Of a DNA stretch of 64,000 bases, positions 50,241 to 62,033 are shown one piece after another (positions within the stretch are counted from its first letter, which is position 1; every line of letters starts with the position of its first letter). Under the pieces are notes generated by a model. That model worked only from the letters and a program-made list of their open reading frames with translations. It was not told the DNA's origin and did not search any database. Source of the DNA: Rhytidiadelphus loreus (lineage: Eukaryota; Streptophyta; Bryopsida; Hypnales; Hylocomiaceae); assembly GCA_947034895.1 (NCBI GenBank), contig OX344764.1, forward strand, positions 45,365,348 to 45,429,347, written 5' to 3'. The position numbers and the translations under genes were made by a program.

Positions 50241-51037
50241 GACCTTTGTTTTTCAGTAAATGAGATGGTTACATTAAGTTGAGTTAGTGACCACAATCAA
50301 TGTCTTGGATAATGGTGATGGAGTGATTACTCACCGCAACAGAAACTTTCACATTTTGAGGTATTGTAGGAAATGATTTTATTTGGCCTTCATATTGTAG
50401 TCATGTAAGAAAATATTGTGCTTGTTTTTGGTGAATAAGATGACCATTATGGATGCACTTTTTGTTGGTTTTGCCAATGGGGTAGTCTAGAGACAAAAAA
50501 TTTGAAGAGATCAACTTCAAACCAGAAGTTCACAGTTAAATCATTGGGTAGTTATTCAAATCAAACCCTTTAATAAGCTAATTGAAAGTTTGAAGGTAGC
50601 AACTTCAATTTAGAGGTCTAGAGTTTTGGTGTAGATGGGCCTCCAAATCATGGTTGTTCTAGCAAACATCGTGACAATATGACAAACAGACGTCAGACAA
50701 TGTTTAAAAGAACCCTTGTGACGTCCAATAGATCAACTTTAAGGTTGACTTTCAAATAAATGACTCTATAGGAATATAGGCCCACTAACTTGACACATTC
50801 AAATCTCACTTTAGTAAAGTGTCTCAATTTGATAAACATTACACATTACATTCTAAATTTAAATTCATAATTATAATGAGATTTAAAATTATCTAAGTGG
50901 ATGGCTGATGACCTTATTAGACGCTTATAGACAGGCTTATTCGACATATTGTCCATTAAATACACAACGTTAGACGTCTACCACGTCACCGAAACCCAAA
51001 ATTGTGTTAGATAAGACAACCCTACTCCAAATCCCTC
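50241..51037. other. AT-rich DNA, no gene seen
   Basis: No convincing coding frame and no known repeat boundary. Confidence 0.45.
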
Positions 51038-51190
51038 CACTATAAGAAAATGGGAGTATAAATGACTTGTCCACAATGACTGCACCAACAACAATAACTA
51101 CAAATTAGTCATTTTGCAGTCACTTTGAAGTCATTGTTGTCGGTGCAGTCATTGTGGACAAGTCATTTATATCCCCATTTTCTTATAGTG
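51038..51190. mobile_element. CACTA-type foldback MITE
   Basis: Ends CACTATAAGAAAATGG and CCATTTTCTTATAGTG, with arms that pair over about 50 bases (ATGACTTGTCCACAATGACT and its complement). It is flanked by a 3-bp duplication CTC (51035-51037 and 51191-51193). CACTA ends and 3-bp duplication are the En/Spm signature. The size of 153 bp makes it a deletion derivative. Confidence 0.85.
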
Positions 51191-51279
51191 CTCAACAACC
51201 TGATTTTTGCAATTTTTATCAATTCTCGTTGAAATTTGGAATACTTAAAATTTGTTATTAGTAAATGCTTGTCTAACTA

Positions 51280-51857
51280 CTCCCTCCGTCCCAAAATGAT
51301 CTTCTTGTTGGCCATCAAAATTTGTTCCAAAATGATCTCTTCGTATGACGTGGAGGAAGAGCCCGCCAAATGAAACACAATGGTTGTACAGAAATTGCAC
51401 CCTAATGATGAGCAGGGATGCTTTTTCGTTAAATTAGAAATAAAAATTGTGGGACCAGTCACTGAGTCACTGTACACTTTCCATATACTCTAGTTATACC
51501 AATTATGGCACAACGGGTTAATGTACTTGGGCTTGAATAGTGCATGCATCTTAACTAAGTTCCAACTCACACCGCGGGAACTCCAACTCACAGCGCATGA
51601 AGATGAACAAGTTCAACAAACAACGCGGGAATTGTAAAATTGAATGGCTAGCGGTGCTCCTCAAGAAAGGTCTCCAAAACTCACATTTTGAATCTTTAGA
51701 ACTTTAATTCCATAATGAATTTGAAGCTCAAATTTTGAGTATTGTACAAGAGCATCACACTTTATTTAAACCTCAAAACCAAATTAAAAAATATTTATTT
51801 TTGACCTTAATCTGAAACATTTTGTCAAACAGGAAGATCATTTTGGGACGGAGGGAG
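51280..51857. mobile_element. Stowaway-type MITE (copy 3)
   Basis: Ends CTCCCTCCGTCCCAAAATGA and TCATTTTGGGACGGAGGGAG, with TA at 51278-51279 and 51858-51859. It is closest to the 23053 copy. Confidence 0.88.
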
Positions 51858-52149
51858 TATTACTTAGAAGGCCAATTTGAAGATGTTTAGAAATTCAAAC
51901 TTTAGAATTTTGCACTCAATGACATAGAATCTAGTTGTATATGTTTTATCTTAAGGGCAGAGATTAAATGCTCACATTTTGGGGCCCCACAAATCTACAA
52001 CATGGGTCCAATTTCAAATCCTTGGAATTTTGTATGAAAAGGAAGATCTTGTATAAGAATTTGACCTCCAATGAGTACTCTTGGGTTTTTTTAGGCTCTA
52101 AAATTCAAAGGCCCCCTTTCTATTGCAAAGAGCAAAAAACTTTAATTTG

Positions 52150-52932
52150 ACGAAGACATCCATCACTCCAAGGGGTGACTTCCATGCATCCTCAAACAAA
52201 CAAAATCGTAGAGATAGATATCACAAACTCAAATGGAAAATCTTATCAGATTATTGCGTGTGACACTAGCTTATATGGTCAATTTCGTTAAAATGGCGGT
52301 ATTCCATTAAAACGGTACAAAATGAAACCACTGAAAGAATGAAAACAATGGAAAGATTATCCGAGGGGAGTGGAAATGCATGAACTAGAGTGATTTGAAT
52401 GTGCTAGGCATAAAATTGGCACATGTATGACCCTATCGTGGCACACTTATTCTCCATTTGTAGAAGATATTCCATTAAAATGGCATGCGGAATACCGCCA
52501 TTTTAAAGAAATTGACCGTTTATCAAAATGACACGATTTCTAATGTAATTAAACTAGAACAAATCCCACTGTGATGCAAAGGCACCAAAAAGGATCGATT
52601 CATCAACTTGCAATCTGATTCTGATTGAGAAGTTGCAGGTACAGACTAGGTATTAAGGTTTAGAAAGAACAAACAAATGAAGTGCAATGCAGATGAAAAC
52701 GTGATACTTTTGTGTGAAGGATGAAATCTTGACAATCGCAAGTTGAAATAATATATACTATATTAAATGAGTACTTATAAAGCATTGTATGCATCGATAA
52801 AAAAAAAACAGTTATCTGTCCGCAAATTATGATAGATAACTTCCTCCGTCGCGTCGATAACTTCCTTCCAGGCCAGGTTGTGCATTCAACTCTTTCCTCA
52901 GCTAGAGTCTTATTGATTCAACCCAATACTAT
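52150..52932. repeat. Segmental duplication, copy A'' (partial)
   Basis: Matches about 36740-37209 of copy A, interrupted by the MITE at 52275-52519. It continues past the copia element at 62371-62395 (ACTGCGTCACCGACTGCGAT), where the match stops. Confidence 0.75.
52275..52519. mobile_element. 245-bp MITE, 4-bp-TSD family (copy 3)
   Basis: Inverted relative to 157-401 and the same length. Ends ATGGTCAATTTCGTTAAAAT and GAAATTGACCGT are flanked by TTAT (52271-52274 and 52520-52523). Copy A holds the empty site: GACACTAGCTTATCAAAATG at 36843-36862. This is direct proof of a 4-bp duplication. Confidence 0.92.
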
Positions 52933-53269
52933 TGTTGAAGTTTCAATGTACAGACGGCTCAGTTCCAATATACACACCTCGTGTGTTTAGATAATTAAAA
53001 AGGACTAAAGACCCTGGTTTTATAATACAGCAGGTAAGCAAACGGCTTACGGTTTTGTTAAGAGAACAGTCCTCCACTACTTGAGGATCAGTAATTCCCA
53101 CTAGGTGATCTGGACGTTTTAATTAAGTACAGATGGGTGATTAACACCCACTCCCAGCACTCTCCCCTTTTGTTGTCAGTTTAATCAAGGTCCTAACGAA
53201 TGACAAGCAAATGAAGTAACTGACGTGTTGGATGAACGTATGTACAGGTTGCGAGAGTGTATTTCAACA
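52933..53269 (-). repeat. 3' LTR of the copia element
   Basis: 337 bp, TG...CA ends. It differs from the 5' LTR at three sites (A/G, C/T and G/A). Confidence 0.95.
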
Positions 53270-53283
53270 CCCTCCCTCACTCG
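53270..53283 (-). promoter_or_regulatory. Polypurine tract of the copia element
   Basis: On the minus strand the purine-rich GAGTGAGGGAGGG directly precedes the 3' LTR, as expected for the plus-strand primer. Confidence 0.85.
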
Positions 53284-53604
53284 AGAAACCCTAATGTTGA
53301 ATCATGGCGCGAGTAGCTCTCTTCTCTTCAGAATTTATGGTTTGCTTTCAGGATCATGTGGATCAAATGTCGCTAGTGAGTGCTGCCTTGCTCTGTGACG
53401 TGCCCTCCCCCCTATTGAGATTATCTGCAGTATTGATTGAATTGCATCGCAGCTGATGGTTCGGATTGTCGCGGCTTGCAAGTTCAAATCTTCCTTCTGG
53501 AGTTGTGGGTCTTTGCAATCGGAGTTCATCGGATTTGTTGCAGCTTGCAGGCTGCGTGTGCTTGTATGTGGTTCCTGATTTAGTCAGGTAAGGAGCAGCA
53601 GGGG

Positions 53605-53871
53605 TTGCGAGTGAAGAATGAAATGTTGGGGCGACACAAGAATGTGGCTGGGGTTTCGAGCACTGCAAGTGGTGCGAGCTTCGAAGCGGATGCTGCTGAG
53701 GTGGTCCCGGAGGATTACTGGAGTCACCTAGTTGCCCATCCAGAGGAGTGGTGGGATAATCGCTGGACGCGGAGGAACCCCAGAGCGCCTGACTTCAAGC
53801 ATCGTGTGTCGAAGAAGGCGCTGTGGCTGGACAACTTGCAAACTCCTTAGTGGGCTCGTGATAGGTTTATC
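53605..53871 (+). pseudogene. Captured host-gene fragment, OSB-type PDF motif
   Basis: Lies between the end of copia pol and the polypurine tract, antisense to copia. The plus-strand frame reads EDYWSHLVAHPEEWWDNRW, then NPRAPDFKHRVSKKALWLDN, then a TAG, then WARDRFISG. The order W..L...P.EWWDNR..NP..PDFKHK....LWL matches, from memory, the PDF motif of plant organellar single-stranded DNA-binding (OSB) proteins, which act in mitochondrial and plastid DNA recombination control. The TAG would be GAG or CAG in an intact gene. The 5' limit of the capture is unclear (somewhere in 53284-53640). It overlaps the last pol codons on the opposite strand. Family assignment was made by eye and not by search. 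Confidence 0.6.
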
Positions 53872-56730
53872 AGTGGATAGAAACACGGGAGACAATCCCT
53901 GCGCTATAGCAGTTTTGTACAAAGCCTTTCGGGGCAAGAGGCTTGGTCAGAAAATCTGCCTGCTGTTCCGTCGTTGGAACGTAGGTGACTTATATGGCGC
54001 CTTTCTTTGCCGCTTCCCTAACGAAGTGATGCTGTATCTCAATATGCTTAGTACGAGCATGCATAACCGGGTTTTGCACCAGTTTTATGCACGACTGATT
54101 GTCACTTAGCAAAGTGGTTGGCTCCGCTGTGTTGACCCCGAGCTCTTCGAGCAATTTTCTAAAATAAATGATGTCTTTTGAGGCATCTGTCAATACCTTG
54201 TATTCGGCTTGAGTGCTTGATAATGATACTGTGGGCTGCATTTTACTGCTCCAGCTGAATATTGAGCTTCCCAATTTGTGTAATACTCCTGAGATTGATC
54301 TTCTGGTATCCACATCTCTGCCCCAGTCGGCATCGGCGAATGTGTGAAAATTTGTGTCACCATCTGCCTCCATGAAGATCCCATGATCTATGGTACCGCT
54401 AAGGTATCGAAGAATTTTCTTTGCAGCCTGGTAGTGTGCTACCTCGGGGGTCTGCATGTACTTTGAGACGCATCCTACAGCGTAACTGATGTCGGGCCTT
54501 GTGATGCATGCGTACAGCAGACTTCCAACCAGCGATCGGTATGTCATTGGATCTGTTTTCTCAGTTCCCATTTCAGACTGCAATGTTTCCTTTGGATCCA
54601 TTGGCAGTTTTGTGGGGTTGCACTCTTGCAATCCAAATTTCTCCAGCAGCTTGATGATGTATCCTCGTTGGCTAATGAAAAGTTCTATTTTGGTCTTGTG
54701 GATTTCTACGCCGAGATATTCACTAGCATCGCCAAGGTCAGTCATCTCGTACTCTTGTTTCAAATCTTCTTTCAGTTTGGTGATTTCTTCTTGATCGCTG
54801 CCTGTGATGAGTAGGTCATCTACATATAGTAGTAGCAGAGTCAGTTTTCCATTCTTCTTGAGGTAGAATAGATTTGAGTCGTTTTTGCTTCTAATCATCC
54901 CCCGTGTTTGAAGCCAAGAGCTAATATGATCATACCAGACCTTTGGCGATTGTTTGAGTCCATAGAGCGCTTTGTTGACCTTGCATACTTTGGTTCTATC
55001 TCCTGCTCCGAGAAAGCCTTCGGGTATTTCCATCAGAATCTCCTCCTCTATGTTGCCATTCAAAAAAGCTGTGATGACGTCCATTTGTGAGAGGCTCCAG
55101 TGATGTTTGGCGGCCATTGACAAAATTAGATGTATTGTTGACCACTTGACTACCGGAGCAAATATGTCATGGTAGTCTATTCCCTCCTTCTGTTGAAAAC
55201 CTCTGGCGACTATTCTGGCTTTATATTTGCTGATCTCACCTTTGGAATTCCTCTTGATTTTAAAAATCCATTTGGCTGTAATGGGCTTGCTATGTCCAGG
55301 GTGAGCTATTATGTCCCAGGTTTTGTTTTTAGTAATGGAGTCTATTTCGCTCTGCATGGCATCGCGCCATTCTTGCCTTTGGACGGCAGTTTGAAAGTCT
55401 ATGGGTTCTTCCATTATCTCGGAAAACAATGTCCAATAATCACGTAGCTTCTTGGATGGTGATCTATTATGAGATGGGTACCACCTTACTGTTTGTCTCT
55501 CTGGTGTTGGCGGTCGTCTGGGAACTGGAACTGTCTTCACTGGTGGCTCTGGTGCGTGAGACTCCTCACCAGAAGGCTCACTCGACTCAAGCCTTTCGTC
55601 TTCTAATGGTTTGATTTCTGGCCCTGTGGCTTCTGGTTCTGGGTACTCTAGGTGTTCTGCTTGAGCTGTCTCGTCTGGGTGAGTTTCATGGTGACTGAAA
55701 ATGCTCTCTACAGGCTCGATTGTTTTTAGGAAGTGATAGCCTACTTTGTTTTCGTCAAATACTACGTCTCGGCTAATAATAACTTTCCTCCTTGACTTGT
55801 CAAACAACTTGTATGCTTTGGTTTTGTCATCAAAGCCTAAGAATATGCAGGGCAAGGTTTGCTTTCTAGTTTACTTCTATTTTCCTTTGGAACATGCAGG
55901 TAAGCTAGGCATTCGAATATTTTCAAATTGGAAATATCTGGTTTCTCTCCGGAGTATTTGGCTTCGGGGGTCTCACCAGAGTTTGCTCGAGTTGGACTCC
56001 TGTTGACGAGGTAATTGGCGTGGGAGACCGCTTCTGTCCACAGGTATGTTGGAAGGCTGTTGTCCTTGGACAGGCTTCGAGCTCTCTCCATGAGCGTGCA
56101 ATTTCGTCTTTCTGCTACGCCGTTTTGTTGGGGTGTGTTTGCTTGCGTTAGTTCACGCTTGATCCCGCAGCTGTTGCAGAACGCTACGAACTCATTTGAG
56201 AGGTATTCTCCTCCACGATCCGTTCGTAATACTTTTATGTTGTTTCCTGTTTCTGCTTCGATCATCTTCTTGAAACTGTAAAACTTATAAATTGTCTCGC
56301 TCTTTTCTTTCATACAAATGAGTACAACTTTTGCGTGAGTAGTCGTTTGTAAAGACTAGCACGTATCTAGATCCTCCAAGTGATGGTACCGGCATAGGAC
56401 CCATAAGGTCGGAATGTATCCGTTCACCGGGTTTGAGTGCGCGGGTTTCACTCTTCTTTGGGAAGCGTTCTCTGTGTTGTCTCCCCGCAAGGCAGCAGTG
56501 GCATATTCTTCTTTCCATAATGATGTCAGGTAAGCCGATGACCCTCATGGCTTTGGACAGGTGAGCAAGCCCTGCGTAGCTAAGATGTCCTAGACGTCGG
56601 TGCCACACGTTAGGCACATCGTTATACTCGGCTGATAAAGCAGTTGGTTGATTTTTGAAGTAATACAACCCATTTGAGGGATCTCTACTTCCTGATGTAG
56701 CTACATTGTCATGTTTGTCTATAACCCAGC
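53870..56730 (-). pseudogene. Copia pol, 3' part: integrase, RT, RNase H (frameshifted)
   Basis: In coding order from 56730: GAG-pre-integrase with the zinc residues WHRRLGHLS and ICHCC (about 56610-56500); integrase core with RTDRGGEY and QNGVAERR; RT with AFLNG, LYGLKQSPKVWYD and LLYVDDLLITG (YVDD at 54814-54825); RNase H with FADADWGRD and STQAEY. Lesions: one extra A near 56310 shifts the frame after SRK; one base is missing near 55860 before LPCIFLGFD; and a TAA at 53990-53992 cuts the tail before VTYVPTTEQQADFLTK. That TAA fits CAA changed by one transition. The 621-codon stretch 53990-55855 is otherwise intact. The 5' part lies beyond element B at 60645-61890. Confidence 0.95.
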
Positions 56731-59700
56731 TGTGGGCGCTTAATTACCCACCCTTGGTAATTAATCGGACACAACCAGGTTCTAGGGGTTAACTAAATTC
56801 TAACCTAACGGGTGACTAAGCGTAGGTCCATTGTGCCTTCCAAGCAATGGATCTTCTTTTCTAAGTTCCTAGTTTCCGCAGGTGACAATGGAGTTGCCCC
56901 CAATTGGCGAGGGAATAGTTCGGGCTAACCGTCCCCTAACGGCAACCTATGCGAACTACCACCGAATCTATCCTAATCTATGGGAATCTGAGGCTAATTG
57001 ACCTTCCCTAGGACTGAGGAGGGATTACCTAAGTCCCTTACATGGTTTCCTGAGTTGATTGGGTCTCTTCCTAATCTAAGTTATCTTTTTCCCTAATTTA
57101 ATTTATCCTTTTTTCCTAATTTAATTTCTTAATTTAATTTATCTAATTCATCTCCTAATTGAATCTTCTAATTTAATTTATCTTTTCTCTAATTTAATCT
57201 TCTAATTTAACTTATCTTTTTTCCTAATTTAATCTTCTAATTTAATTTATCTAATTTATCTCCTAATTTAATCTTCTAATTTAAATTATCTAATTTATCT
57301 CCTAATTTAATCTTCTAATTTAACTTATCTTTTTTCCTAATTTAATCTTCTAATTTAATTTATCTAATTTATCTCCTAATTTAATCTTCTAATTTAAATT
57401 ATCTAATTTATCTCCTAATTTAATCTTCTAATTTAAATTATCTAATTTATCTCCTAATTTAATCTTCTAATTTAACTTATCTTTTTTCCTAATTTAATCT
57501 TCTAATTTAATTTATCTAATTTATCTCCTAATTTAATCTTCTAATTTAAATTATCTAATTTCCTAATTTATTTTCTAATCTAATTTATCTTCTTGGTTGA
57601 GTTCTAACCTTAACGGCTACTAATTCCTAGTCCTATTGATAAACTTCTAGGTCTAAACTTAAAGTCCCCCCTTACTTCCTATTTACTAGTCAACATTAAT
57701 CACTAATTAACAGAGGTTAGTGTAAATTCAAGGAAAAGCGCAGGGGGTTAGTTTATTGACTCACCTGATCGTTGTTGGTATGCGCAGCCTTTGCCTCCAT
57801 ACCTCCGGCCACGTACTCGTATTCCATAGTAGACACGTATTTTGAAGCGGTCAAATGCCTACGGCTTAGTCTTTGGCGAGGTAGTACACTCTAACGACCC
57901 TTAATAGTCCCTTTCTTTTTCTTTGTCTCCCCCTCTTTTACTTCCACACTATTCCTACCAAACTCTTAATGGAGCCTTACACTATGACGCTAACTTCTTG
58001 CGAGCCTAACTACCCTCTTACGTTGTCATGTTCCGCGTCATTCTCATCCTTCCTCTAATGGTTGGAGAGGCCCTTTTGGGGATTCCCTTACACCCCTAAG
58101 CCTACTTTACTATTGATCTTCTCTCTCCTTTCTCCCCTACTTAGTCATGTTCCTCTCTAACCTCGCTCCATTGTTTGTTTTGTCTTGTTGGAGGGATGTG
58201 AGAGCGTTTGGTTGCATGTGCAGGTCGGGCGTGCGAATGGCGACTTCTTTTCCTCCCCCCTCCCTTTGCTTGCTCTTGGGATTGATAAGCTTTTTTTTTT
58301 ACCCACTAACTGGACCCCCAGTTTTCAGTCCTGTTGGGGTAAAAATCCAAAAAAAAAGGAGATTGGGGCCCCGCAGGGCATCATCCCGTTTGGTCTGGAG
58401 CAACCAGTTCGTGAGAGCAACCAGCTGCTGGAGAGCAACCAGCTGTTGTATCGGCACTGTGTACCGGCCTCTGTGTACCGGCCGCTGGCCCGGCTTGCTG
58501 TACCGGCCGCTAGACTGGCGGGTTGGCTGGTTGGGCTAGGCTGGCTGGCTTGGCTTAGCCCAAAAATCCTCACCCTCGGGTTCCCGTACGGGAACCCACT
58601 TACACAAAATTAAACTGGATGTCGTTTGTCTAGGGTCAAGGTCAAAGCTTCGCCGTGGGGGTTAAACTTGGATTTTGTGACTCTTAATCCCGCTACCTCG
58701 GGACGGGGAGGGCTGCTACTTTCCTACAACCTAGGGCAATTCTTGGGGGCTAAACTTTGGCTTTTCCCAAGAAGGTCTTGGGAACTAAACTTTGGAGCCA
58801 AAAAATGTATGGGGTGCAAAGCTTCGCCGTCAAATTGGTTTTGACACCAACTCTAAGACTTGGGATGCCCCTGGGTCCAAAGCTTCGCCGTCTAAGGCCT
58901 GTTTTGACACACTCTAAGACTAGGGTAGTTTATAGGTTCAAAGCTTCGCCGCCTTAAGGGCAGTGGGGCCCACACACAAACAACACGGAAGGTTGACTAT
59001 GGTTAGGATTGAAATACAAGGCAATCGTGCCCGCAAAGTAAGTATAAACAAGGCCCGACTTACATACTAAAGGCCCCCCAAAGCGGCATCGCCAAGGTAC
59101 GGTGGGGGGTGACTTTAGGATTAGTACAAGGTACAACGAGGACACGCAAGCATAAGTGAAACCCACTCAACCCACCACAAGGTACAAGGTAAGATAGAAG
59201 GGCCCAAAGGGACCTTCGAAAGCTTGAAATAGAACAACAACGGGAGCCAAAAGTGCTCCAAAAACACCGTAGAGGTTTTTTGGCTTGAAACGCCAAAAAT
59301 TCCAAGATAGCTTGGACCCACGGACCCAAAACAAGTATTGGGGGTGTTTTGGGAGAGAGAAGGGCCCCCTTTTATAGGTTTCCAAGGGCCCACTCCCCCC
59401 CTCGACGAGTAACCTCATCCATCCGGATTTTCATCCAAATTTGAGATTTTCACCTAATTTTGGGTTTTACGCTGGTCCTAGTCTCTAACTTTTGGAGTTT
59501 AGCTCGGAATTGCAAATGGATTGCGCCAATGGCTTCAGAATGCCATTTTTAGCCTAAAGGATCCCCTACCCCCTATTTCTATCGCAAAAAAAACCTCGGA
59601 AACTAGTGCCAACTAGAGCCAATTAAAAGGGTAAAAACCTAAATTTTGGGGTTTACCTCTTTTGGCTTGGGTAACTAGCTAGGGTTGTTGGGGAGGCTCT

Positions 59701-60639
59701 AGGGAGTAAGAAAAGGCTCCTTGATGTCTTCGTTCTGACTTCGTACGCTCCCGGGACGCCGGTCAACCCCGCAAAGATCCTGCCGTAAATATTAATTGGG
59801 GGGATGTTGTCAGTTTCGGCTGCTTCCCGCTATTGGAACACCATGAAATTTGTCGGGGCGCGTTATTAACATAAAAGATGCTAGTCTAATTTTTAGTGAG
59901 ATTTTACCGCGGCCTGGGTATTTTCCATGAATTTCCCAACGTGGCCTTTGGCGGTTGACCGCTCGGAAAAAGATCCTTTGGAGATCAGAAAAAACCGAGA
60001 CTTTTTGGGGAACCTCTCATGGAGTCCCCCAAGCCACGTGCCAAGTCTTAGGCTATTCTGGCACACAATTGGTGGCGTGGTGAAAACTGACTTCGGTTGA
60101 ATCACCGGCAGTCAGGGAATCTTTCACATGTGAGGGAATCTTGGCGAATGGGTTTTTCCGTGGACATCCCGACATGCTCCAGATCCGAGAACACTATCCG
60201 GCGACTGTGGATTCCTCCATGCAGCCTGTCTGGGACAAGTAACACCTGCAAGCTAACAATTTGGATTCCTAATGTTTCGTCGATGGAATGGGGAAACTAG
60301 AACCTATCTTTGGAGATTTATGTGGAGACCTCCCCCACTCTCCTAAGACTTAATTTAGCCTATCATGGTCACATGTACTAGGTTTTGGGCTATTTTGGGT
60401 AAGTTCCCAGTAGCCCTATTGTTTCCCACTAATTACGGGTTCTAACCTATATACAAGTGGGTTTTATGGGTAATCTATGGATAAAAGGCTATTTATGACC
60501 AAATGCTATACTGGTATGTGACATACCTATTTTGGTTCTACACTCTTTTTTGGGCTTTTTGTAGTACTTTATGCCTTAATTTGTAATAAACTAAAAAAAA
60601 GAAAACAATGAGTCCCAAGTGACGAATTTGGGGCTCACA
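56731..60639. mobile_element. Element B: 3.9-kb solo-LTR-like element nested in copia
   Basis: Starts TGTGGGCGCTTAATTACC and ends GGGGCTCACA, with a perfect 5-bp duplication CCAGC (56726-56730 and 60640-60644). Removing it and one CCAGC rejoins the copia frame exactly (FTSQKCW followed by VIDKHD). The right 1.3 kb closely matches element A. The left part carries an AT-rich tandem array that A lacks. There is no coding capacity. It is probably a solo LTR of a family with unusually long LTRs, and it is younger than the copia insertion. Confidence 0.85.
57070..57590. repeat. AT-rich tandem array (about 39-bp unit)
   Basis: Repeated units like TCTCCTAATTTAATCTTCTA plus ATTTAAATTATCTAATTTA, with a variant unit carrying ACTTATCTTTTTTCC recurring at about 57206, 57321 and 57475, which hints at a higher-order pattern. 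It lies inside element B. Confidence 0.85.
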
Positions 60640-60644
60640 CCAGC

Positions 60645-61890
60645 ATTTTTGACTTGTGAACAAAACACGATGCCCTACATCTGCAAGAGCACCTACTGAT
60701 ATTAAGTTTTTCTTCATGCTAGGTACATACTTAACCGTTTTTAATTTTATTTCTCCAGTCTCGGTCTTTACAGTAGCGGAGCTAGTTCCTTTGACTGAAT
60801 GGGACTCCCCTCCCCCAATTTTGATCTCGTTGATCTGTACCCCGGAGGAGCTAGGATACTGATCTAATTTCTCGTAGTCTGTGGCTATGTGACCACTTGC
60901 CCCGCTATCTAAATACCAAGGGCTATGTCCCCAGTTGTAGTATGGATCGTAATAGTATTGATCATACTCCTGTTCTAATTGCGAATCAAAGAATTCGGCA
61001 AAATTTGCGTACTCAGTGTGGTGTGTCTTTTCTTTGTTAGGAGCAGACTGGTTTCGTGTCATCCAACAATTTCTTGCGATGTGTCCAGGCAGGTTACAGG
61101 TGTAACACAGTGGAGGGCCGCGGTTGCTTCGATATGGGCCTGGTGGAGGCCGCGTCGCACCAGACGGAGCTCTTGCTGGGAAGCTTCTTCCTCTCATTTG
61201 CCAGGGGTGGCCGCGTCCGCGACTTGAGCGTCCTCCGTGCCTTGCATGCGTTGCAACCAGGGCTTCTTCATCACCAAGCAGTTGGTTTCGATGCTCCCGC
61301 CGATGAGACTCCGCCAAAAGACTCGCGCTCAGCTTCTCGAAAGTCATGTCTGGGTCAAGGTGCGTGAGAGTCTGTATCAAGCTTTCGTAAGTCCGTGGCA
61401 GTCCATTCATGACCATTTGATTTACATTATGATCAGAGAGACGCTCCCCCATGCTGTTTAATCGATTCTTGATTTCTCGTGCCTTCCGGATGTAGTCTTC
61501 CACCGGACTTCCTTCGTTCATCTTCAGTGCTTGGAGCTGTCCCATGAGTGTCAAGATTTGTGACTGATCTCCTGAGTTGAACTGGTTCTTCAATGTTCTC
61601 CATATGTGAGCTGGATCGGAGTGTTCTGCAATTAGGTCCACAAGATCATCAGCAACAGATAACAAAAGTAATCAACAGGTGACCATCTTCTTTCTCCTCA
61701 GTTGCCCTTCTGTATATGCTTCTCCGTCAATTTGTGCCGGAAAATTCTCTGGGTTCTGCTCGTTCTCTATGATGGCCCATTGCCCTTCAGCCTTGAGCAC
61801 CGCCCTCATCTTTAGTGCCCAAACGTAGTAATTTGACAAGCCTTTTAGCTTGTCGCCCTCCCTAAATGCTAAGCTAGAATGTTCTGCCAT
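60645..61890 (-). pseudogene. Copia gag and protease (in-frame stop)
   Basis: Starts MAEHSSLAFREGDKLKGLSN at 61890. After 72 codons an in-frame TGA (61672-61674) interrupts it, and the same frame continues LLLLSVADDLVDLIAEH. Gag UBN2-type region: WRTLKNQFNSGDQ, LKMNEGSPVEDYI and VMNGLPRTYESLI. It is followed by an Arg/Gly-rich stretch and the nucleic-acid-binding knuckle CYTCNLPGHIARNC (about 61066-61107), then the aspartic protease motif LDSGASGHI (about 60885-60912). The frame ends at FTSQKCW, where element B is inserted. The polyprotein would form virus-like particles in the cytoplasm, but this copy cannot be translated whole. Confidence 0.93.
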
Positions 61891-62021
61891 TCCCTCTTGT
61901 TTCTCTCGTAAAAACTTTCAAACGTTCGGAGCAGTGCTACACATTCGTCTCTCTCTACTCAATCTTCTGTACTCTAACTTCTGTACTCTAACTTGTAAGC
62001 CGGCTTTCCTGAACTAACCTC

Positions 62022-62033
62022 GCTCTGATACCA
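62022..62033 (-). promoter_or_regulatory. Copia primer-binding site
   Basis: On the minus strand TGGTATCAGAGC directly follows the 5' LTR. This is complementary to the 3' end of plant initiator-Met tRNA and is the standard copia primer site. Confidence 0.95.

Noticed and set aside
53363..53668. Minus-strand frame near the copia 3' end
   Set aside because: No copia domain; it lies antisense to the captured fragment and in the untranslated region.
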